From Catalinimonas alkaloidigena (GTDB lineage Bacteria > Bacteroidota > Bacteroidia > Cytophagales > Cyclobacteriaceae): DNA of 64,000 nt. Location of the stretch: contig NZ_JAQFIL010000001.1 in the NCBI RefSeq assembly GCF_029504655.1, forward strand, positions 1,431,001 through 1,495,000. The letters run 5' to 3'. Under the pieces are notes generated by a model that did not search any database, was not told where the DNA came from, and was given only the letters and a program-made list of their open reading frames with translations. Of the stretch, positions 54,373 to 62,746 are shown piece by piece. The position numbers and the translations under genes were made by a program. Each line of letters starts with the position of its first letter. The stretch's first letter is position 1.

Positions 54373-54440
54373 TAAAAGTAAAACTAAATTATTAGTTTTA
54401 CAACGTAAATATCAGTTTTATAACTGAATCTTCAGTTTTA
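54373..54440 (-). promoter_or_regulatory. Promoter and BlaI-type operator array upstream of the M56 gene
   Basis: A perfect inverted repeat has arms GTAAAACTAA (54378-54387) and TTAGTTTTAC (54392-54401) with a 4-bp centre. A second, TCAGTT/AACTGA, lies at 54412-54427, and a half site TCAGTTTTA at 54432-54440. The three AGTTTTA copies start at exact 20-bp steps (54392, 54412, 54432 for the T[TC]AGTTTTA unit). On the minus strand a -7-like TACTTTTA (54373-54380) and a TTG about 20 bp upstream bracket the first palindrome, a normal repressor position. Confidence 0.65.
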
Positions 54441-54487
54441 TGATAGAGCTTTAGCTTTAAAGCCTTATGCAGCAACTAATATTGAGC

Positions 54488-54528
54488 AAAAAAAACCGTA
54501 AACCTTTGATTTTAATCAAGGCTTACGG
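54488..54528 (-). terminator. Rho-independent terminator after the Old Yellow Enzyme gene
   Basis: Stem of about 15 bp, CCGTAAGCCTTGATT facing AATCAAAGGTTTACGG on the minus strand, followed by eight T residues. It lies 72 bp beyond the stop at 54601. Confidence 0.85.
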
Positions 54529-54600
54529 CTGAATTCAATAAAATATATGATTGGGATATTATGCAAAAACATGTATGATCATGCTCTTACAGTATCTAAT

Positions 54601-55710
54601 TTAGCTAACGACTTCTTCCAGGACCGGGTAATCCAGATAGCCTTTTACGCCGGGCGTATAAAAAGTGTTGCTGTCCCACTCATTGAGAGGAGCGTTTTGC
54701 TCAAATCTCTCAACCAGATCGGGATTGGATACATAAGGTTTGCCAAAAGCTACCAAATCTGCATTACCAGCCTCTATCACTGCATTACCTTTCTCCTGAT
54801 CAAAATTAGCATTGATAATCAGCGTGCCTTTGTAGATCGGACGGTATCTTTTGGCGATTTGCGTTTCCGCAAAAGGAAGTGAGGACACATCGGTAAAAGG
54901 CTCGGACAAATGAAGGTAAGCCAGGTCATACGCATTTAGCTTATTGACAATATAGTCAAAGGTAGGAATGCTTTCCTCATTCATCTCCATTCCGAAAATA
55001 CCGTGTAAAGATGGGTTTAGTCTTAAACCGATTCTGTCTTCAGGCATTACCTCCTTGATCGCGTCAATAATTTCAAATAGTATTCTGGTGCGGTTTTCTA
55101 TACTACCTCCGTACGCATCAGTGCGTATATTGGAGGTGCTACTAAAGAACTGGTGCAGCAGGTACCCATTGGAAGAATGGATTTCTACGCCATCAAAACC
55201 AGCTTCCATCGCATTTCTTGCAGCATTTTTGAAGTCCTGAATGGTTTCCTTGATTTCTTCAATGCTCATTGCTTTGGGCGTAACCGTTTCTTTAAACCCT
55301 TCTGGTGTAAATGACTTGGCATCAGGGTTGATGGCTGAGGGCGCTAAAGGAAGTTCCCCGTCGTGAAAATCAGGATGAGAAATACGTCCTACATGCCACA
55401 ATTGAATAAATATTTTTCCACCTTCATCATGCACTGCCTGTGTCACTTCTTTCCAGCCTTCCACCTGGGCTTGAGAATGAATGCCTGGAGTGTTGACATA
55501 ACCCACGGCCCGGGGAGAAATCTGAGAACCTTCAGTAATGATCAAGCCTGCTGAAGCCCTTTGCTTGTAATATTCACCCTGTAATGCTCTACTCGGAGCT
55601 TTTTCAGGATTATCAGCACGACTTCTGGTCATCGGAGCCATCACCACTCTGTTCTTTAGTTTCAGACTACCCGATGTATATGATTGCAGTAAAGCTTGTT
55701 CTTTGCTCAT
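54601..55710 (-). CDS. Old Yellow Enzyme family alkene reductase (NemA-like)
   Basis: A 369-residue FMN-dependent TIM-barrel oxidoreductase. Motifs: VVMAPMTRSRADNPEKAPS (FMN binding), YYKQRASAGLIITEGSQIS, FIQLWHVGRISHPD, the active-site DGVEIHSSNGYLLHQFFS (His with Ser/Asn) and the YGGSIENRTRIL loop, then DLVAFGKPYVSNPDLVER. Enzymes of this group reduce activated C=C bonds, maleimides and nitro compounds using NAD(P)H. Single gene with its own terminator. Confidence 0.94.
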   Translation of the reverse strand: MSKEQALLQSYTSGSLKLKNRVVMAPMTRSRADNPEKAPSRALQGEYYKQRASAGLIITEGSQISPRAVGYVNTPGIHSQAQVEGWKEVTQAVHDEGGKIFIQLWHVGRISHPDFHDGELPLAPSAINPDAKSFTPEGFKETVTPKAMSIEEIKETIQDFKNAARNAMEAGFDGVEIHSSNGYLLHQFFSSTSNIRTDAYGGSIENRTRILFEIIDAIKEVMPEDRIGLRLNPSLHGIFGMEMNEESIPTFDYIVNKLNAYDLAYLHLSEPFTDVSSLPFAETQIAKRYRPIYKGTLIINANFDQEKGNAVIEAGNADLVAFGKPYVSNPDLVERFEQNAPLNEWDSNTFYTPGVKGYLDYPVLEEVVS

Positions 55711-55991
55711 CTTAATTTTATTTGATTATTGATTAAAAAAAATGTGAAGTTCAACTGAAAACTATTAGATACAATGTATTTAATGTTTATACAAAAAACG
55801 TAGTGTAAGATTATATGTTTAGATATTTGAAAAAATAAAAAGAGATTGAACAATCCATTAAACAAATCTTCTACTCGTGCTATTTTATCATTACAGAATT
55901 ATGTGTTTCCATGAAAGCTTCTGGATAATTCTTAAATCAGTATTTCATTGCTTATTTTGTAATTCAACTAACTATCAATTTATTTTTTACT

Positions 55992-57365
55992 ATGAGAAAG
56001 CTTAAATCTAAATTTCTTAAGAATTCTGATTTCAAAAGTTTTTGCTTCAGAATGTCTATGTTCGTGATAGCCTCAGTGCTTTTTTGGGCATGTGAAAATA
56101 ATCAGAGTAGCGAAGATCAGATGGCTGACAATGAGCCCAACCCTGCATTTGTAGCCGATGATGATAATGGTTCAATCACACTGGAGAATGGATTCAGTGC
56201 CTATGTGGTCGCGGATGATCTTGGTAAAACAAGACACATGGCGATACGTGAAAATGGGGATATCTACATAAAAGTTCGTGAGCCAGAAAGTGGGGGGGTA
56301 CTTGCCCTCAGAGACACTACCGGTGATGGGCGTGCGGATGTTAAAGAATATTTTGGAGAGAATGTAACAGGTACGGGGATTGGCATCCATAATGGCTACT
56401 TGTACTATGCTTCTCTGACTGCGGTGTATCGTATTCAATTAGACGAAAATGCATTAGTTCCCACTGGCAGTTCGGAAGTAGTAGTAGATGGTTTTCTGGA
56501 ACAGCCCCAGCATGCCGATAAGACCCTGGCTTTTGATAATAGCGGTAATATGTATGTCAACATAGGCGCTCCATCAAATGCCTGTCAGGAGCAAATGCGC
56601 TCTCCCGGATCACCAGGTCAGGACCCATGTCCACAATTGGAAAGACAGGCGGGTATCTGGCGTTTTGATGCTAATCAGCTTAATCAGACACAGGCAGACG
56701 GTATACGCTATGCAACGGGTATCAGAAATGCGGTAGGTATTGAGTGGAATGAAGAGGTAAACAGCTTATATGCTATGCAGCATGGCAGAGACCAGTTAAA
56801 TACCATATGGCCGGAATACTATAATGATAGCAGTAGTGCGGAACTGCCTGCGGAAGAGTTTTTGAAAGTGGAAGAAGGAGATGATTTTGGCTGGCCTTAT
56901 TGCTACTATGATGCTAACAAAGAACTCAAAGTACTATCTCCCGAATATGGTGGAAACGGAGAAGAAGTAGGGCGTTGTGAAAACGCTAAAGACCCTATCA
57001 TGTCATTCCCGGCGCACTGGGCTCCTAATGCGCTAGTGTTCTACAATGGTGATCAGTTTCCGGAGCAGTATCAGAATGGTGCTTTCATTGCGTTTCATGG
57101 CTCATGGAATCGTGCGCCATTACCTCAGCGAGGATACAATGTTGCTTTTGTTCCTATGGAGAATGGCATGCCTACTGGTGAATTTGTACGTTTTGCTGAT
57201 GAGTTTGCCGGAGAAGGCGGGGATCTGGGCAGCCCGGCAGATGCGGAATTCAGGCCAACCGGACTGGCTATTGGTCCAGATGGTTCTCTCTACATCAGTG
57301 ATGACCAGAAAGGGCGTATCTGGAGAGTATTTTACGATGATGCCAGTGCTGTAGCGATGCGCTAG
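55992..57365 (+). CDS. Sorbosone/glucose dehydrogenase-like beta-propeller lipoprotein
   Basis: A 457-residue protein with a long basic leader and a lipobox (LFWAC, Cys at about 34), then a six-bladed beta-propeller of the GDH/L-sorbosone dehydrogenase family. Visible blocks are GFSAYVVADDLGKTRHMA, DTTGDGRADVKEYFG, YATGIRNAVGIEWNEEVNSL, GDDFGWPYCYYD, PAHWAPNALVFYNGDQFP and AFHGSWNRAPLPQRGYNVAF. Family members oxidise sugars using PQQ. The cytochrome c lipoprotein gene starts 89 bp later and is the natural electron acceptor, although a terminator separates them. The 281-bp region upstream is AT-rich with no visible gene. Confidence 0.9.
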   Translation: MRKLKSKFLKNSDFKSFCFRMSMFVIASVLFWACENNQSSEDQMADNEPNPAFVADDDNGSITLENGFSAYVVADDLGKTRHMAIRENGDIYIKVREPESGGVLALRDTTGDGRADVKEYFGENVTGTGIGIHNGYLYYASLTAVYRIQLDENALVPTGSSEVVVDGFLEQPQHADKTLAFDNSGNMYVNIGAPSNACQEQMRSPGSPGQDPCPQLERQAGIWRFDANQLNQTQADGIRYATGIRNAVGIEWNEEVNSLYAMQHGRDQLNTIWPEYYNDSSSAELPAEEFLKVEEGDDFGWPYCYYDANKELKVLSPEYGGNGEEVGRCENAKDPIMSFPAHWAPNALVFYNGDQFPEQYQNGAFIAFHGSWNRAPLPQRGYNVAFVPMENGMPTGEFVRFADEFAGEGGDLGSPADAEFRPTGLAIGPDGSLYISDDQKGRIWRVFYDDASAVAMR

Positions 57366-57383
57366 TATTCATGACATGAAATT

Positions 57384-57414
57384 CCCAAAGCTTTGTGAGC
57401 TTTGGGCTTTTTTT
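57384..57414 (+). terminator. Rho-independent terminator after the sorbosone dehydrogenase-like gene
   Basis: Arms CCCAAAGC (57384-57391) and GCTTTGGG (57399-57406), then C and seven T residues. Confidence 0.85.
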
Positions 57415-57454
57415 GTAATTTTCCCCAATTAATCAATTTAAACAGGAAATAACC

Positions 57455-57946
57455 TTGAAAAAACTAAGCCTTTTTTTAGTGGCAGCTAGCATGGCTTGCC
57501 TTGTTGCTTGCTCCGGAGGAAGTGAAAGCAGCAGTTCTGCAGCAAATGAGAGTCAATCGGAAACGGAAACAGTTGAAGAAGAAGCCCCTCAGGCATCTGC
57601 CGAACTTACTCAAAAAATGGAAACCGGTAAAACAGTTTACAATACTTACTGCATCGCCTGCCATCAGGCGGACGGTAGTGGTGTTCCCGGTGCTTTTCCT
57701 CCACTTCAGGAGACTGAATGGGTGAACGGAGAAACTGACACTTTAATTTCCATCGTATTGAACGGTCTACAGGGGGAAATTACTGTAAAAGGGCAAACTT
57801 ATAACAGTGTTATGACTGCACATAACTTCCTGTCTGATGATGAGGTTGCCGGTGTGCTTACCTATGTTCGTAAGTCATTCGGTAATAATTCCAGTGAGAT
57901 CACTGCTGAAGAAGTTGCCGAAATACGGGGAGCAGAGGTTGAATAG
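57455..57946 (+). CDS. Cytochrome c lipoprotein
   Basis: A 163-residue lipoprotein (lipobox LVAC, then a Ser/Glu-rich linker) with one class I cytochrome c domain: heme motif CIACH in YNTYCIACHQADGSG, then GAFPPLQETEWVNG and a probable Met ligand in NSVMTAHNFLSDDEVAGVLTYVR. It likely carries electrons from the neighbouring propeller dehydrogenase towards the oxidase. The start codon is TTG (57455); an AGGAAA sequence about 8 bp upstream, uncommon in this window, supports it. Confidence 0.92.
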   Translation: MKKLSLFLVAASMACLVACSGGSESSSSAANESQSETETVEEEAPQASAELTQKMETGKTVYNTYCIACHQADGSGVPGAFPPLQETEWVNGETDTLISIVLNGLQGEITVKGQTYNSVMTAHNFLSDDEVAGVLTYVRKSFGNNSSEITAEEVAEIRGAEVE

Positions 57947-58008
57947 TGAGGTAATACTCATGTCAAAAACCACTACGCTCTCATTCGTAAAAATGTAGTG
58001 AAAATATC

Positions 58009-58041
58009 AATGCTGGTGTGCAACATCAGCATTTGTTTTTT
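58009..58041 (+). terminator. Rho-independent terminator after the cytochrome c gene
   Basis: AATGCTGGTGT and ACATCAGCATT form a stem (one G-T pair) followed by TGTTTTTT. A partial copy of the left arm follows at about 58051-58062. Confidence 0.78.
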
Positions 58042-58172
58042 ATAAGTATAATGCTGGTGTTTAACAGTAGAATTTTAGGTAGAAATATAATATTGTGAGT
58101 TCGGATCTGTTATTCACGCGACAGAAAACTTTTACTGACTTCAGAAAATAAGAATGTATTAATAAAACCTAT

Positions 58173-59738
58173 ATGGCAGAGACTAACGCTACTTCTGATC
58201 TGAATACGGAAAAAAGATCCCATGAAATGTTTGGGCACCCAAAAGGCTTGTTCTATTTATTCTTCGCTGAACTCTGGGAGCGTTTCAGTTTTTATGGCAT
58301 GCGGGCCCTCCTGACTTTATACATGGTTCAGCAGGTTTTTGAAGCACTGGCCAATAGAGATACGGTCTCAGCCATAGTCTATTCCTCCTACGGATCTTTG
58401 GTATATGCTTCGCCCCTGATAGGAGGGAGGATAGCGGATCAGATACTGGGCTACCGCAAGTCAATTATGCTAGGTGGAATATTTATGGCAATTGGTCATT
58501 TTGTGTTAGCCATTGAAAATAATGTAGCCTTCTTTGTCGCACTGGCTTTTATCATCGTGGGAAATGGATATTTTAAGCCTAACATTTCCACATTTGTTGG
58601 CGCGCTGTATCCTACCGGTGATACGCGCAAAGATTCGGGTTTTACCATATTTCATATGGGTATCAATATTGGTGCTTTCCTATCACCTATTTTATGTGGG
58701 TGGCTGGGAGCAAACTACGGCTGGCATTATGGCTTTGCTTTGGCAGGCATAGGAATGGTCGCCGGGGTGATAGTTTTTCAGCGAGGTATTAACAATGGGG
58801 TGTTTCATGATCACGGTTTGCCCCCTTATCCCAGAAAATTACAGGAGAAAAAGCTGGGTTTAAAAACGGAACCCAGAATATGGGTAATTTCTTTGGTGAC
58901 GGTTCCGCTTATTGCCGTGTTGTTGTCTTCTTATGAGTTTATTGCAGGAGGTACGAGTTTTCTGGGAAAAATAACCTTCGTTAACCTGATATTTTATGCT
59001 CTGAGTATCTTTATTCTGGGATATATAGGCTGGGTGATGACTACTATAGACCTTAAAGCCCGCAAGCAATTGGCAGTTGCTATGTTTTTAACAGTTTTTA
59101 TGACGCTCTTCTGGGGCTTTCATGAACTATCAGGAAACATCATCACCCTATTTTCAGAGCGAAATGTCACCTTGGATGTTTGGTTGTTTGATAATGCTGC
59201 CGCTACCAATGCATTGAACCCGCTTTTTATCATTCTGCTTGCTATCCCGATCTCAGCCCTGTGGGTAAAGTTATCCAAAAGCAACATCAATCCCCGTACT
59301 CCCTATAAATTTGCGATGGGACTGGCATTGCTGGGGCTTGGTTTTTATATACTTTTTCTAAGTCAGGGTGCTGCCAATGAGGCGGGGAAGGTGCCCTTCA
59401 TATTTCTTGTACTCATGTACCTTTGTCTTTCGTTAGGTGAGCTGTTTACTTATCCCGTGGGGCTTTCTAAGATTACAGATCTTTCTCCCAAGACAATTGT
59501 AGCCTTTATGATGGGGGTTTGGTTCCTCTCCTCAGCGTATGCTTTTCAGATTGTAGGCTTTGTAGGGCAACGACTGGCAATTGATAATCTGGAATCAGGT
59601 GAGGCTGTGCCAGCAACTGAAACCTTGCAGATATATACCTCAGGTTTTGAATCCATTGCCTATGTTGCTTTAGGAGGTGCGGTTGTTGTTGTTTTGCTTT
59701 CACCCCTGCTCAACCGGTGGATGGATGAAATTCACTAG
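58173..59738 (+). CDS. Proton-dependent oligopeptide (POT/PTR) transporter
   Basis: A 521-residue protein with about 14 membrane segments. The signature ELWERFSFYGMRALLTLYM includes the ExxER proton-coupling motif, followed by the PTR2 block GGRIADQILGYRKSIMLGG and FTIFHMGINIGAFLSP. LGELFTYPVGLSKITDLSP near the end is also typical. It imports di- and tripeptides with protons. A weak hairpin follows at 59759. Confidence 0.93.
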   Translation: MAETNATSDLNTEKRSHEMFGHPKGLFYLFFAELWERFSFYGMRALLTLYMVQQVFEALANRDTVSAIVYSSYGSLVYASPLIGGRIADQILGYRKSIMLGGIFMAIGHFVLAIENNVAFFVALAFIIVGNGYFKPNISTFVGALYPTGDTRKDSGFTIFHMGINIGAFLSPILCGWLGANYGWHYGFALAGIGMVAGVIVFQRGINNGVFHDHGLPPYPRKLQEKKLGLKTEPRIWVISLVTVPLIAVLLSSYEFIAGGTSFLGKITFVNLIFYALSIFILGYIGWVMTTIDLKARKQLAVAMFLTVFMTLFWGFHELSGNIITLFSERNVTLDVWLFDNAAATNALNPLFIILLAIPISALWVKLSKSNINPRTPYKFAMGLALLGLGFYILFLSQGAANEAGKVPFIFLVLMYLCLSLGELFTYPVGLSKITDLSPKTIVAFMMGVWFLSSAYAFQIVGFVGQRLAIDNLESGEAVPATETLQIYTSGFESIAYVALGGAVVVVLLSPLLNRWMDEIH

Positions 59739-59758
59739 TAAAAACAAGGGCTTATGCA

Positions 59759-59783
59759 TCAAAAGGTCGCGAGAGCGGCCCTT
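59759..59783. terminator. Weak hairpin between convergent genes
   Basis: AAAAGGTCGC, loop, GCGGCCCTTT: a 6-bp GC-rich stem flanked by A and T runs, between the POT transporter and topoisomerase genes. It could end transcription from both sides. Confidence 0.5.
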
Positions 59784-60808
59784 TACTGCTGAAGAATATT
59801 CAATGCTATAATCTCACTATCTCTCAAAAGTTTGCGCTGGCTTGAAGGTAACTCTATACTTGTTCTGCAAGAGTAAGGCTTCAGACTTTCTTGAATAACT
59901 GCCTTCAAAACCTTGGGGTGGATATAATATTCCTTGCATACACTCACTGTGTTTCCCAGTTCCTTGGCTACCAGTTTGACCAGGGTTGACTCGTATTTAA
60001 GTCGTGGATTTTTATCAACTGCCTCACGTGCTTTAGCCTGTCTTTCTACCGCCAGGGTAGTTCCTCCCCATGTTCTGAAGTCTTTACTGCTAAAACTTTC
60101 ACCAGCTATCTGGTGTAAATATTCGTTAACGTCATGAGAATTTACTGCCTGGTACTTTCTATGGCCGTCTTTATAAGTAAAAATTTCGTAACCGGGCAGA
60201 TCAGCGCATTCTTTGATGAGTCTGGTAATATGATTATTATGCAGGCTTATCTTACGGTATTTCCCACTTTTTGCTTTATACTCTAACCTGCCAACCCCTT
60301 TCTCAAAATCCAGGTGTTTATTTCTTAGTGTGGTTGCCCCAAATGTTTCATGCTGATCCTTGTAGTATTGATTCCCGATGCGTATGTGATATTCATCCAT
60401 CATTTGAATAACCAGACATATTACCTTTTCTTTTGACCAGCCTTTTTCTTTCAGAAGTTCGGATGTGTGTTTGCGGATGGTAGGGATAGCCAGACCAAAC
60501 TCTTTGATTCTGGAGAATTTAGCGAGGTTTCGGTATTCTATCCAGGCGGCATGATAAATGTATTGCTTGCGGTTTTTCTGATCAAGCCCTGTTGCCTGTA
60601 TATGACTTTGGGCGTTCGTGCTGACCCAGACTTTTTTCCACATTGGAGGAATCCCTAATGACTTTATTCTATCCAGCGTACCGTCATCTTTAATAATATT
60701 TCCTGACTCATCGTGGTAACTAAAGCCTTTACCTCTCTTTATCCGTGTAAGTCCTTTCTCTTCCTGAGAAGCATACACTAAATCCGCGGGGCACTCTACT
60801 GATTTCAC
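59783..60808 (-). CDS. DNA topoisomerase IB
   Basis: A 341-residue bacterial/poxvirus-type topoisomerase IB that relaxes supercoils by nicking one strand. Conserved parts: TRIKRGKGFSYHDESG and GIPPMWKKVWVS in the N-terminal DNA-clamp domain; YRNLAKFSRIKEFG; the catalytic domain with RIGNQYY, SSKDFRTWGGTTLAV (Arg), and VSVCKEYYIHP with the nucleophilic Tyr. Such genes often accompany desiccation and envelope-stress genes in Bacteroidota, as here. Confidence 0.95.
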   Translation of the reverse strand: MKSVECPADLVYASQEEKGLTRIKRGKGFSYHDESGNIIKDDGTLDRIKSLGIPPMWKKVWVSTNAQSHIQATGLDQKNRKQYIYHAAWIEYRNLAKFSRIKEFGLAIPTIRKHTSELLKEKGWSKEKVICLVIQMMDEYHIRIGNQYYKDQHETFGATTLRNKHLDFEKGVGRLEYKAKSGKYRKISLHNNHITRLIKECADLPGYEIFTYKDGHRKYQAVNSHDVNEYLHQIAGESFSSKDFRTWGGTTLAVERQAKAREAVDKNPRLKYESTLVKLVAKELGNTVSVCKEYYIHPKVLKAVIQESLKPYSCRTSIELPSSQRKLLRDSEIIALNILQQ

Positions 60809-60846
60809 TTGGTACTAAAAAGTATATTGCTGACTATAAAATGATT

Positions 60847-60877
60847 AAAAAAAGGGTAATCTCGTATCAGATTACCC
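60847..60877 (-). terminator. Rho-independent terminator after the DUF4235-like gene
   Basis: Arms GGGTAATCT (60854-60862) and AGATTACCC (60869-60877) with seven T residues on the minus strand. Confidence 0.88.
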
Positions 60878-60917
60878 GGTAATCAGGAAAAAGTTTTCCA
60901 AAGTAATGTATTTATTT

Positions 60918-61199
60918 TTAGAAGTTTTCTTCAAGCTCTACCGATACATTTCTTCGGATAAGTAATTTTGTTATGCTTACTAATATACCCGTCAATACAG
61001 TAAATAAGAAAGCGCTTTGCCAGGAGACCTCTCTTGAAGCCGGGTTTTCAGGTGGTTCAGAATTAGTACTCAGTTTCCAGAGATACTTGATAAGGTTCCG
61101 TACTGCTAAAGCTGCCAGAAGAGTCATGCCACTAACCATATACTCTTTAAACTTATCATTATTTGTATGTTCCTTGATAAATTTTTTGGCTTTTTTCAT
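60918..61199 (-). CDS. DUF4235-like small membrane protein
   Basis: A 93-residue protein with two membrane segments (about residues 22-40 and 62-80) joined by NSEPPENPASREVSW and ending in LLIRRNVSVELEENF. The pattern (helix, KLWK-like motif, PPENP, helix, LLIRR) resembles DUF4235. Function unknown. Located in the stress cluster between topoisomerase IB and YqaE genes on the same strand. Confidence 0.72.
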   Translation of the reverse strand: MKKAKKFIKEHTNNDKFKEYMVSGMTLLAALAVRNLIKYLWKLSTNSEPPENPASREVSWQSAFLFTVLTGILVSITKLLIRRNVSVELEENF

Positions 61200-61260
61200 T
61201 TGATTATAAATTTACGAAAGTTGGGTGGTGTATGGGTTATTAAATTTACGATAAGTTTCT

Positions 61261-61299
61261 AAAAAATCCCTGATATAGATACATATCACATACAGGGAT
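61261..61299 (-). terminator. Rho-independent terminator after yqaE
   Basis: ATCCCTG and CAGGGAT arms (61266-61272 and 61293-61299) with a 20-nt loop and six T residues on the minus strand. Confidence 0.6.
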
Positions 61300-61308
61300 A
61301 TGCTGCAC

Positions 61309-61464
61309 TTATCGTGATAATACCACAAAAGCATGAATCACACCTGGTAACCAGCCTATAAGTGTTAGTAAAAGATTAATCCAGAATTTTCCTGATAATC
61401 CATATTTAAGTGCAACCCCTAAAGGAGGGAGAAAAATTGCCAGTATAATTGAAAGTATAGACAT
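61309..61464 (-). CDS. YqaE/Pmp3 family membrane protein
   Basis: A 51-residue protein with two membrane helices: ILAIFLPPLGVALKYG and FWINLLLTLIGWLPGVIHAF. The central FLPPLGV and LLTLIGWLPGVIHA are the defining blocks of the Pmp3/YqaE family of stress-induced membrane proteins, which affect membrane potential and osmotic tolerance. The length is standard. It starts with ATG at 61464 and is divergent from the ytxH gene. Confidence 0.93.
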   Translation of the reverse strand: MSILSIILAIFLPPLGVALKYGLSGKFWINLLLTLIGWLPGVIHAFVVLSR

Positions 61465-61596
61465 TGTTTTAAAATTTTAAGGTAAAAAAATAGCAATAGC
61501 GAAACTGAGCGCTATCACATTGACATCTGTATAAGGTCAAAAGCAACTGAAATGTTTTAAGCATTTCTGAAAATGCGCTTGAAAAATAATTTATTA

Positions 61597-61627
61597 GAAA
61601 GTGTTCTACATAGTGTAGAATACTTTC
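61597..61627. promoter_or_regulatory. Long palindrome between yqaE and ytxH
   Basis: Arms GAAAGTGTTCTACA (61597-61610) and TGTAGAATACTTTC (61614-61627) match in 13 of 14 positions around a 3-bp centre. There is no T run on either side. It lies in the 344-bp gap between two divergent stress genes, which otherwise shows no gene. It is a good candidate operator for a dimeric regulator. Confidence 0.55.
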
Positions 61628-61808
61628 CTCGGAAAAATATCGCACTTAAAAGCTCCACCCGATTTTCAATTTGAATTTTCACCTCAAAAAGCCTGTAAAA
61701 ACGCTGCCAGAGGGTTATTTTACCTTTCTTAATCAACTGGTCATTTCATTGGCACGGCTTTTACAATAGGTATAGTATATTAATTAAATCAGACTATAAT
61801 ATTTACTT

Positions 61809-62060
61809 ATGAGACTTATATCAGGAATTGTAATTGGTTTGTTAGCAGGTGTAGCAACAGGACTGTTAACAGCACCCGATAAAGGTAAAAAAACCAGGAA
61901 AAAGTTTAACAAAGACAGCAATAGGTTTCGTAAAGACGTAGAAAAGTCTATCAACAAAAATATAGACAGTCTTTTAGAAACTATCAACAAAGGTGTAGAC
62001 AGATCATCTAAGAAAAGTAAAAAATCAATTTTTAACTTAAAGAGAACTGCCAAAGCATAG
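61809..62060 (+). CDS. YtxH domain-containing protein
   Basis: An 83-residue protein: a glycine-rich membrane helix (ISGIVIGLLAGVATGLL) directly followed by TAPDKGKKTRKKF, the YtxH signature, and a lysine-rich amphipathic helix. Related proteins are general-stress membrane proteins of unknown mechanism. In the same cluster as YqaE and DUF4235-like proteins. Confidence 0.88.
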   Translation: MRLISGIVIGLLAGVATGLLTAPDKGKKTRKKFNKDSNRFRKDVEKSINKNIDSLLETINKGVDRSSKKSKKSIFNLKRTAKA

Positions 62061-62221
62061 TAATTAGTAACTTTTTTGATTCCCCATTTTTTTACTATAT
62101 GTCTATTACCTGAGAAAAATTATTGATGAGGCTGGGGGAAATTCAAATGCCTGAGGTAAATTTTTTTACATTTTTTTATCAACTATTATACATTACAATT
62201 TTTAATTAAAATTTTATAAAC

Positions 62222-62632
62222 ATGAATACTAAACATAGAAACATAAGCTTTATAGTAGCTACAATATTTTCTGTATCTATTTTTGCTCAGTGCACTTCTC
62301 CTAACGAAAATACCAACGATGATTTAGGTGAAGATACTGAAATCATGGAAGACAACAATATGGAGCAGATGGAAGCCAACTGGGAAGCAGAGCAGGAAGA
62401 ATGGGAGTCTGCACTCGAAAATAGAATTTCCAAAGTTGAATCTGACATGGAAAATGCTTCTGAAGACGCTAAAGCCGAAATGGAAGAAGAACTTGATGAA
62501 CTGAATAACGATTTGGAAGAAGTTCAAAATGCAACTGCCGATAACTGGAATGAGCTTAAGTCTGATCTAAACGAAACTTGGCAAGATATTGAGCAGGGTA
62601 TTGAAGAGGAAATAAATGAAATTGACAGCTAA
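62222..62632 (+). CDS. Acidic coiled-coil exported protein
   Basis: A 136-residue protein with an N-terminal hydrophobic signal (about residues 8-23). A Cys at 24 (FAQCTSPNEN) may be lipidated, although Gln at -1 departs from the usual lipobox. The rest is strongly acidic and predicted helical (MEQMEANWEAEQEEWESALE, then EMEEELDELNNDLEEVQ), like periplasmic stress lipoproteins. No family recognised. Followed by a strong terminator. Confidence 0.75.
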   Translation: MNTKHRNISFIVATIFSVSIFAQCTSPNENTNDDLGEDTEIMEDNNMEQMEANWEAEQEEWESALENRISKVESDMENASEDAKAEMEEELDELNNDLEEVQNATADNWNELKSDLNETWQDIEQGIEEEINEIDS

Positions 62633-62653
62633 TTTTATTTCTTATAAATTTTG

Positions 62654-62684
62654 AAAATCAGGGATCATTCCCTGATTTTTTTTT
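62654..62684 (+). terminator. Rho-independent terminator after the acidic coiled-coil gene
   Basis: AAATCAGGGA and TCCCTGATTT form a stem with a short loop, followed by nine T residues. Confidence 0.88.
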
Positions 62685-62746
62685 GTGCATTCATAAAAAA
62701 GATGCTTTTTTTTAGCTTAATCTCTTTAGAATGTTTTTTTTGACGT

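Noticed and set aside
54506..54519. Perfect FNR-like TTGAT-N4-ATCAA palindrome
   Set aside because: It is the upper stem of the terminator hairpin at 54488-54528 and no -7 element lies at the standard distance on the minus strand.
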